DNA of 5,528 nucleotides from Oscillospiraceae bacterium (GTDB taxonomy: Bacteria; Bacillota_A; Clostridia; Oscillospirales; Oscillospiraceae), in contig JAFXAV010000062.1 of the NCBI GenBank assembly GCA_017516785.1, positions 1 through 5,528 on the forward strand, in the 5' to 3' direction. The translations under genes and the position numbers were made by a program. Shown here one piece after another: positions 1 to 4,463 of this stretch. Within the stretch, counting starts at the first letter, position 1, and each line of letters opens with the position of its first letter. Below the pieces are notes generated by a model. The model ran no database searches. It was given only the letters and a program-made list of their open reading frames with translations, and was not told where the DNA came from.

Positions 1-31
1 CACCGCCAGTTACAAAAATATACTTTGTCAT
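1..31 (-). CDS. pyrG: CTP synthase, N-terminal fragment (first ten codons)
   Basis: Read on the minus strand, the codons from 31 down give MTKYIFVTGG and then run off the window. This is the highly conserved start of CTP synthase, which normally continues VVSxLGKG, the nucleotide-binding loop of the synthetase domain. The family makes CTP from UTP and ATP, using ammonia released from glutamine by a C-terminal amidotransferase domain, in the cytoplasm. A strong Shine-Dalgarno sequence, GGAGGGG (43 to 37), sits 5-7 nt before the ATG, which fixes the start. The gene has its own promoter and a leader terminator, so it need not depend on the glnA-like operon upstream. As a glutamine consumer it fits this glutamine-centred neighbourhood. 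Only ten residues are visible, so identity rests on that signature plus the ribosome binding site. I consider it likely. Confidence 0.85.
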   Translation of the reverse strand, partial: MTKYIFVTGG

Positions 32-36
32 ATGTG

Positions 37-43
37 CCCCTCC
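37..43 (-). promoter_or_regulatory. Ribosome binding site of pyrG
   Basis: GGAGGGG on the minus strand, followed by CACAT and the ATG at 31. The spacing is normal, and this site decides the pyrG start. Confidence 0.8.
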
Positions 44-60
44 AAAGATCGAATCTCACA

Positions 61-121
61 AAAAAGCAAAAAACGAAGGCGTCCATCAGGGGATAAATAT
101 CCCTTGATGAACGCCTTCGTT
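61..121 (-). terminator. Leader terminator/attenuator before pyrG (also ends the glnA-ANTAR operon)
   Basis: A long imperfect inverted repeat spans 72-92 and 101-121. On the minus-strand RNA it gives 11 Watson-Crick pairs, one G·U wobble, 5 pairs, one A·C mismatch and about 5 more pairs around a small loop. The U-tract lies only on the minus-strand side (TTTTTTGCTTTTTT, 73 down to about 54), and the position 83/110 wobble pairs only in that RNA, so this is a minus-strand terminator. It lies between the pyrG promoter and the pyrG ribosome binding site, so it should act as a regulated leader terminator. It is also the only terminator seen after the ANTAR gene. The 5' arm can instead fold on itself (TGAACG-AAGG-CGTTCA), which would oppose termination; that part is inference. 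Confidence 0.85.
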
Positions 122-131
122 CAACAGCTGC

Positions 132-161
132 ATGATACTACCACAGGTCTTGATTTGTCAA
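132..161 (-). promoter_or_regulatory. Sigma-A-type promoter of pyrG
   Basis: On the minus strand, TTGACA (161 to 156) is separated by 18 bp from TATCAT (137 to 132), which is 5 of 6 consensus bases. Transcription would start near 125, giving a leader of about 95 nt that begins just before the terminator hairpin. The expected start region (GCAGCTGTT) lacks the GGGC start used for CTP-sensitive reiterative transcription at B. subtilis pyrG. Confidence 0.7.
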
Positions 162-179
162 CCCGGGAATTAAAATTTC

Positions 180-764
180 TTATTTATACGTCTCGATGAT
201 TTTCTGCGCCACTTCCCGTTTGGAGATACGAAGGTCCATAGACTGCTTTTCAATATAGCGGTGCGCTTCCGCTTCCGACATACTCAGGCACTCAATCAGC
301 AGCCACTTCGCCCGGTTCACCAGACGGATTTCCTCGATCTTCTCCTCCACGGTAGCCTGCCGCTCCTCCACCTTGCGCAGACGCTCCCGGGTGGCGCACA
401 AAACACGCAGAGACTGGGACACCATCTGAAGCGTGGTCGGTTTTGACAGTGTCATTACACCGTATCCAACAACCTTGGAGTAGATATCGTTGTAATGCTC
501 GCTTTTTACAAGCAGCAGCACCCCGGCTCCGCTCTCATTACAAGCATCAATGGCAAGCCGCATCCCGAAATCGTCCGGGAGCGGTGCGTTGATAAGGATA
601 ATATCATAGGGCTGGTCCAACAGACGGCGTTTTGCCTCTGCAATGCTTTTCACGGTAGTCACGGGCCAGTAATCTGTCACAGGGAGCAGAGTTGTCGTCG
701 TAGCGTTAAATTTGTCCGATGCCGATACCAGCAGGACGCTGTATGTTCGTTCCTGGAAGACCAT
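180..764 (-). CDS. ANTAR-domain regulator with degenerate receiver domain (probable RNA-binding antiterminator)
   Basis: A 194-residue protein. Residues about 7-120 have a response-regulator receiver pattern: SVLLVSASD, then DIILINAPLPD, then LLLVKS and the conserved-type SKP (Lys108-Pro109). The phospho-acceptor Asp is replaced by Asn59, and only one acidic residue (Asp17) stands where a pair is usual, so phosphorylation is unlikely. Residues about 122-148 are charged and heptad-like (ERLRKVEERQATVEEKIEEI), a probable dimerising coiled coil. Residues about 148-194 match ANTAR: NRAKWLLIECLSMSEAEAHRYI, then EKQSMD and REVAQKII. ANTAR proteins such as EutV, NasR and AmiR bind paired leader-RNA hairpins and prevent termination. 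The start follows an excellent RBS. The gene lies 35 bp after the GS-like gene with no terminator between, so co-transcription is likely. Probable targets are the nearby leaders, above all that of glnN. The input signal is unknown; with no phosphorylation site, a protein or small-molecule partner is a reasonable inference. Confidence 0.9.
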   Translation of the reverse strand: MVFQERTYSVLLVSASDKFNATTTTLLPVTDYWPVTTVKSIAEAKRRLLDQPYDIILINAPLPDDFGMRLAIDACNESGAGVLLLVKSEHYNDIYSKVVGYGVMTLSKPTTLQMVSQSLRVLCATRERLRKVEERQATVEEKIEEIRLVNRAKWLLIECLSMSEAEAHRYIEKQSMDLRISKREVAQKIIETYK

Positions 765-768
765 ATTG

Positions 769-778
769 CCTCCTCCTT
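769..778 (-). promoter_or_regulatory. Ribosome binding site of the ANTAR regulator
   Basis: AAGGAGGAGG on the minus strand, 4-5 nt before the ATG at 764. It is close to ideal and fixes the start. It suggests the regulator is translated efficiently from the shared message. Confidence 0.8.
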
Positions 779-799
779 TGCTGAATTTTTATTGAGAAT

Positions 800-2017
800 T
801 CAGCTCGGATTATTACAATAGGCACTGATCACGGCATCAGGCAGGCAGGAGCGAATGAATTCGCTCTCCTTTGCGGTGCAGATTGCCTCTTGAATGGAGG
901 AGGGTAGCTTCTCGAAGGTAGCCAGCACACTAGCGGGTGCGGAAAACAGATTGATATCGGTACTGGGGGGCGGCATAAGTCCACGCTTGATCCCGTCCAA
1001 AGCAGCGTAGATCAAGAGAGCGAAAGCCAGATAGGGGTTGGCGGAGGGGTCGGCGGAGCGCAGTTCGGCGCGGTGGTGCTCCTCGTCAGCGGCTGGAATT
1101 CGGATGAGCTGGGATCGGTTCTGACTTGACCAGGTGATATACCGCGGGGCCTTGTTTTTCCCCAGGCGCTCATAGGAATTCTCGCAGGGGTTAAGGAACA
1201 GGGTCATATCAGCGATATGTTCCATCATGCCTGCGATTACATGGGGCAGCAGATCCCGTTTCTCCCCACCTTTAACAGAAATGTTGATATGCAGGCCGCT
1301 GCCGGCATGATTGCGCAGAGGCTTAGGGGAAAAATCCGCAACAAGGCCGCTGCGAGTGGCAACGGTTTTTACAACAGTTCGAAAGGTCACGGCATTATCG
1401 GCGGCGGAAAGTGGATCGGAGTAGCGAAAGTCAATTTCGTTCTGACCTGGTCCCTCCTCATGGTGGGAGCACTCAGGCTGGATGCCCAGTTCCTCCAGTG
1501 TCAGGCAGATCTCACGGCGCACATTTTCTCCTTTGTCATCCGGGGCCACATCCATATAGCTGGCATTGTCATAGGGGATCGTAGTGGGATTGCCGTGCTC
1601 ATCCAATTTGAACAAATAGAATTCCATTTCGGCACCAAAAGCGAAGCTAAGTCCTTCTGCCTTGGCCGCAGCAATGGCGGCCTTCAAAATACCCCGGGTA
1701 TCCTCATCCAGCTTCTTGCCATCAGGGTAGGTGATGTCGCAGAACATTCGGATCACCTTTCCGCTCTCTGGCCGCCAGGGGAGCTGAACCAACGTGGAGG
1801 GATCGGGCCGAAGGAATAGATCTGAGCGCACTTCGCCGCCAAAACCTGCGATGGCGGAGGCATCGATTGCAATGCCGACCTCAAAAGCCCGTTTCAATTC
1901 ACTGGCCATAATGGCTATATTTTTCTGCTTTCCGTAAATATCACAAAAGGCCAGGCGAATGAACTGGATTTCCTCTTCCTTGACATACTGCATCACTTCC
2001 GCAGGGGTAAATTTCAT
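800..2017 (-). CDS. glnA: Short type I glutamine synthetase-like protein with altered catalytic flap
   Basis: 405 residues, of the GSI-alpha type. The N-terminal beta-grasp domain (about 1-85) carries DASAIAGF, with the Asp50-equivalent at residue 52. The catalytic domain keeps GAEMEFYLF (metal ligands E130, E132), SHHEEGPGQNEIDF (E187, E194), GSGLHIN (H243), NSYERL (R284), SSQNRSQLIRIP (R301, R306) and RAELRSADPSANPYLA (E318, R320). Known GSI enzymes make glutamine from glutamate, ammonia and ATP as cytoplasmic dodecamers. Three departures stand out. The flap Glu (PGYEAP in classical enzymes) is Lys289 in GKNKAP. The B. subtilis feedback Arg62 position is Gly61. The protein is about 40 residues shorter than B. 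subtilis GlnA, mostly from a lost C-terminal tail and a shortened loop near 249-256. The start is supported by AAGGTGG, 7 nt upstream. There is no adenylylation tail. It is co-transcribed with the ANTAR gene. The family call is firm; true glutamine synthetase activity is uncertain, and a regulatory role or a different acceptor amine is possible. Confidence 0.9.
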   Translation of the reverse strand: MKFTPAEVMQYVKEEEIQFIRLAFCDIYGKQKNIAIMASELKRAFEVGIAIDASAIAGFGGEVRSDLFLRPDPSTLVQLPWRPESGKVIRMFCDITYPDGKKLDEDTRGILKAAIAAAKAEGLSFAFGAEMEFYLFKLDEHGNPTTIPYDNASYMDVAPDDKGENVRREICLTLEELGIQPECSHHEEGPGQNEIDFRYSDPLSAADNAVTFRTVVKTVATRSGLVADFSPKPLRNHAGSGLHINISVKGGEKRDLLPHVIAGMMEHIADMTLFLNPCENSYERLGKNKAPRYITWSSQNRSQLIRIPAADEEHHRAELRSADPSANPYLAFALLIYAALDGIKRGLMPPPSTDINLFSAPASVLATFEKLPSSIQEAICTAKESEFIRSCLPDAVISAYCNNPS

Positions 2018-2056
2018 AGGAATACCACCTTCCAGATTTGGTAAAAAAGATACCGC

Positions 2057-2119
2057 AAAAAAGAAATAACGAGGAATTTTCGTAAAAAGAGCGCACTAAC
2101 TCCATACGAACATCCTCGT
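2057..2119 (-). terminator. Leader terminator/attenuator before the glnA-like gene
   Basis: In the minus-strand RNA, ACGAGGA..TTCGTA (2119 to 2105) pairs with TACGAA..TCCTCGT (2084 to 2069). That gives 7 plus 6 base pairs split by a small internal loop, closing a 20-nt loop. A U-rich run, TATTTCTTTTTT, follows (2068 to 2057). It sits after the promoter and before the RBS, so it looks like a conditional leader terminator. The 5' arm can also fold alone as ACGA-GGATGT-TCGT, a weak 4-bp hexaloop hairpin that lacks the A1/G4 bases of ANTAR sites. Confidence 0.65.
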
Positions 2120-2129
2120 CCACGGCATG

Positions 2130-2158
2130 AGTGTACTACTGAAAAAAGAATTTGTCAA
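2130..2158 (-). promoter_or_regulatory. Sigma-A-type promoter of the glnA-ANTAR operon
   Basis: On the minus strand, TTGACA (2158 to 2153) and TACACT (2135 to 2130) are 17 bp apart. The -35 is perfect and the -10 is moderate. Transcription would start near 2123, giving a leader of about 105 nt that opens directly into the terminator hairpin. Confidence 0.7.
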
Positions 2159-2196
2159 CGAAAAATATGTCACAAAAAATTCTCAAAAATAGTCTC

Positions 2197-2225
2197 TTGA
2201 CAATGGAAAAAATCCGGCGTATGAT
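2197..2225 (+). promoter_or_regulatory. Sigma-A-type promoter of glnN
   Basis: TTGACA (2197-2202) and TATGAT (2220-2225) are exactly 17 bp apart, a near-consensus promoter. Its strength suggests control after initiation, by the leader terminator. Transcription should begin about 2231-2233, just before the leader hairpins. It diverges from the glnA-like promoter, with 38 AT-rich bases between the two -35 boxes. Confidence 0.8.
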
Positions 2226-2236
2226 TTGCGGCGTAA

Positions 2237-2295
2237 AGAGACATCGACGTCTCAGAGGGTATTACGCACCCTCTGGCGTCGATGTCTCTCTTTTT
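2237..2295 (+). terminator. glnN leader terminator (attenuator)
   Basis: The outer stem 2237-2249 with 2277-2289 is a perfect 13 bp. Across a small internal loop, an inner stem 2253-2260 with 2268-2275 adds 8 bp around the heptaloop ATTACGC. CTTTTTATTT follows at once. This strong intrinsic terminator stands between the promoter and the glnN start, so expression needs readthrough or antitermination. Confidence 0.85.
2238..2274 (+). promoter_or_regulatory. Candidate ANTAR-binding antiterminator hairpins (P1 and P2) in the glnN leader
   Basis: P1 is a 5-bp stem, GAGAC/GTCTC (2238-2242 and 2249-2253), with the hexaloop ATCGAC. It has A at loop position 1 and G at position 4, the bases conserved in known ANTAR target hairpins. 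P2 follows immediately (2254-2260 and 2268-2274), a 7-bp stem with the loop ATTACGC; this loop has seven bases and no G at position 4, so it departs from the model. P1 uses the same bases as the 5' arm of the outer terminator stem, so P1 and the terminator exclude each other. The likely ligand is the ANTAR protein encoded at 180-764. The pairing is seen in the sequence; the protein-RNA link is inferred. Confidence 0.6.
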
Positions 2296-2304
2296 ATTTA
2301 CCGG

Positions 2305-2313
2305 AAAGGGTGA
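2305..2313 (+). promoter_or_regulatory. Ribosome binding site deciding the glnN start
   Basis: AAAGGGTGA lies 5 nt before the ATG at 2319, with GGG 8 nt from it; a second ATG follows directly at 2322. It selects this start over the longer open frame reaching back to 2226, which would begin upstream of the predicted transcript start. Confidence 0.65.
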
Positions 2314-2318
2314 CTGAA

Positions 2319-4412
2319 ATGATGAACGTACCTGAACTGTTCGGAAGCATGGTGTTCGACGACCGAATGATGAAGGCCCGACTCTCGGCCAATGTCTATA
2401 ACTCCCTGCAGCAGACAATCAATCAGGGGAAAAAGCTTGAGTCCGGAGTGGCCAACGCGGTGGCCGATGCCATGAAGGAGTGGGCGATTTCTCTGGGAGC
2501 CACCCATTTTACCCACTGGTTCCAGCCCATGACAGGCATTACTGCCGAAAAGCACGACAGTTTTATCTCTCCCGCTCCAGACGGAAGGGTCATCATGGAG
2601 TTTTCCGGCAAAGAGCTGATCAAAGGCGAACCCGATGCCTCTTCTTTCCCCAACGGTGGTCTGCGAGCCACCTTTGAGGCCAGAGGCTACACTACCTGGG
2701 ATCCCACCAGCTATGCCTTCGTGAAGGACAACACGCTTTACATCCCCACCGCGTTCTGCTCCTACGGCGGCCATGCTCTGGATAAGAAAACACCTCTGCT
2801 GCGTTCTATGCAGGCACTGAACAAACAGGCACTGCGTGTGCTGAAGTTGTTTGGCAACGCGGATGTCAGGCGTGTAACCCCCAGTGTCGGCCCTGAGCAG
2901 GAGTATTTCCTTGTGGATCAGGCCATGTACGGAAAACGGAAGGATCTGATCTATACCGGACGGACCCTGTTTGGTGCGAAGCCTCCCAAGGGTCAGGAGT
3001 TGGATGACCACTACTTTGGCACCATCAAGCCCCGGGTCGCCGCCTTCATGGCTGAGCTGGATGAGGAACTTTGGAAGCTTGGTGTTCTGGCTAAGACAGA
3101 ACATAACGAGGTGGCCCCTGCTCAGCACGAGCTGGCTCCCATTTACACCACAGCTAACCTCGCTACCGACCACAACCAGCTGACCATGGAGGTCATGCAG
3201 AAGGTAGCCGCCAAGCACGGCATGGTCTGCCTGCTTCACGAAAAGCCCTTCGCGGGAGTGAACGGTTCCGGCAAGCATAACAACTGGTCTCTGTCCACAG
3301 ACACCGGCATGAATCTTCTTTCTCCCGGCGATACTCCCTATGAAAATGCCCAGTTCCTGCTGTTCCTGGTGGCGGTCATAAAAGCTGTGGACGATTATCA
3401 GGACCTTCTTCGTCTGAGCGTTGCCTCTGCAGGAAACGATCACCGTCTGGGTGCAAACGAAGCCCCCCCTGCCGTGGTGTCCATGTTCCTGGGCGATGAA
3501 CTCACCGCTATTCTGGAAGCCATTGAGACCGACACACCTTACAGCGCTGCTGAGAAAACCCAGATGAAGCTGGGTGTTCACACACTGCCCAGATTTGCCC
3601 GGGACACCACCGACCGAAATCGCACCTCTCCCTTCGCCTTTACAGGCAACAAGTTTGAGTTCCGCATGGTGGGTTCCTCGGACTCCATCGCCTGCTGCAA
3701 CATCATGCTCAACACTGCGGTGGCCGAATCGCTGAAGCAGTTTGCGGATGAATTGGAAGGAGCCGACAACTTCGAAAGCTCCCTGCATGCTCTGATCCAG
3801 AAGACCATCAAGGCGCATAAGCGCATTATCTTCAACGGAAACGGCTATGAAGATGCTTGGCTGGAGGAAGCCGCCAGACGCGGCCTTTCCAACCTGCGTA
3901 CCACACCTGACTGCGTCCCTCACATGCTGGATAAGAAAAATGTAGAGATGCTCACCAGCCACAAGGTTTATACGGCTGCGGAGCTGGAGGCCCGGTGCGA
4001 GATCTTGCTGGAAAACTACTGCAAAGTGGTCCGCATCGAGGCGCTGACCATGGTGGACATGGTCCAGAAGGATATCCTGCCTGCTGTGGAAGCCTATTCC
4101 GCCGCTGTGTCCGGGGCCGCCGCAACTAAGTTGGCACTGGATACCGATGCCCCCTGCAACTACGAAAAGAAGCTGGTCAAGAAACTCTCTGCCCTGGCAG
4201 ATCAGATGGACGATAAGGCAGAAAAGCTGTCACTGGCCATGGTGAAGCTGAAAATGGTCGACGGTATCGAGGAGGAAGCCGCCACGATCCGGGACGAAAT
4301 CCTGCCCCGGATGAATGAGCTGCGCGTTGCGGCAGACGAGGCCGAAACGGTTACCGCAGCCAAATACTGGCCCTTCCCCACTTACGGCGAACTGCTTTTC
4401 GGCCTGAAATAA
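2319..4412 (+). CDS. glnN: Glutamine synthetase type III
   Basis: 697 residues from the ATG at 2319, in the usual 700-730 range of GSIII. The enzyme makes glutamine from glutamate, ammonia and ATP in the cytoplasm, as a double-ring oligomer. Conserved GSIII blocks appear in order: FGSMVFDD near the N-terminus, [34 protein letters not shown] (191-200; metal ligands E193, E195), [12 protein letters not shown] (260-271), [10 protein letters not shown] (315-324, with H320), [14 protein letters not shown] (R376, E381), [10 protein letters not shown] (from 434) and [13 protein letters not shown] (444-456, E447, R449). Residues about 560-697 form a helical, charged C-terminal region typical of the type. 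No active-site residue looks lost, so this is probably the main working glutamine synthetase here. It has a strong promoter and an attenuating leader with an ANTAR-like hairpin. The next gene, asnB, starts 51 bp downstream with no visible promoter, so the two may share a transcript. The start could also be the adjacent ATG at 2322. Confidence 0.97.
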   Translation: MMNVPELFGSMVFDDRMMKARLSANVYNSLQQTINQGKKLESGVANAVADAMKEWAISLGATHFTHWFQPMTGITAEKHDSFISPAPDGRVIMEFSGKELIKGEPDASSFPNGGLRATFEARGYTTWDPTSYAFVKDNTLYIPTAFCSYGGHALDKKTPLLRSMQALNKQALRVLKLFGNADVRRVTPSVGPEQEYFLVDQAMYGKRKDLIYTGRTLFGAKPPKGQELDDHYFGTIKPRVAAFMAELDEELWKLGVLAKTEHNEVAPAQHELAPIYTTANLATDHNQLTMEVMQKVAAKHGMVCLLHEKPFAGVNGSGKHNNWSLSTDTGMNLLSPGDTPYENAQFLLFLVAVIKAVDDYQDLLRLSVASAGNDHRLGANEAPPAVVSMFLGDELTAILEAIETDTPYSAAEKTQMKLGVHTLPRFARDTTDRNRTSPFAFTGNKFEFRMVGSSDSIACCNIMLNTAVAESLKQFADELEGADNFESSLHALIQKTIKAHKRIIFNGNGYEDAWLEEAARRGLSNLRTTPDCVPHMLDKKNVEMLTSHKVYTAAELEARCEILLENYCKVVRIEALTMVDMVQKDILPAVEAYSAAVSGAAATKLALDTDAPCNYEKKLVKKLSALADQMDDKAEKLSLAMVKLKMVDGIEEEAATIRDEILPRMNELRVAADEAETVTAAKYWPFPTYGELLFGLK

Positions 4413-4418
4413 ATATTA

Positions 4419-4446
4419 GCACCGCCCCGGTTTTCCGGGGCGGTGC
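4419..4446 (+). repeat. GC-rich perfect hairpin between glnN and asnB
   Basis: GCACCGCCCCGG (4419-4430) and its exact complement (4435-4446) form a 12-bp stem with a TTTT loop. It begins 6 nt after the glnN stop and ends 5 nt before the GGAGG of the asnB ribosome binding site. No U-tract follows on the plus strand, so it is not a standard intrinsic terminator. It could be a weak terminator, protect the 3' end of glnN mRNA, or tune asnB translation. The structure is certain; the role is not. Confidence 0.75.
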
Positions 4447-4463
4447 AGGTTGGAGGATTTGTT

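Noticed and set aside
1217..1819. Plus-strand 200-codon frame inside the glnA-like gene
   Set aside because: It is antisense to conserved GS motifs and has no family resemblance.
1941..2123. 60-codon minus-strand frame over the glnA-like leader, as a possible leader peptide
   Set aside because: It begins with GTG near the predicted transcript end, has no ribosome binding site, and overlaps the glnA-like start in another frame.
2153..2190. Possible GlnR/TnrA operator; TGTCA occurs twice (2153 and 2168)
   Set aside because: The copies are direct, not inverted, repeats, and no TNACA half-site lies at the needed 7-base spacing. The first copy is part of the -35 box.
2226..2318. Extended N-terminus of glnN from the ATG at 2226
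   Set aside because: That ATG lies between the -10 box and the expected transcript start, and the added residues would be encoded by the terminator hairpin. The ATG at 2319 has a ribosome binding site and matches family length.
2298..3962. Long minus-strand open frame (554 codons) opposite glnN
   Set aside because: It lies entirely antisense to a clear GSIII gene, its translation resembles no family I recognise, and it has no convincing ribosome binding site. It is a shadow of the biased codon use in glnN.
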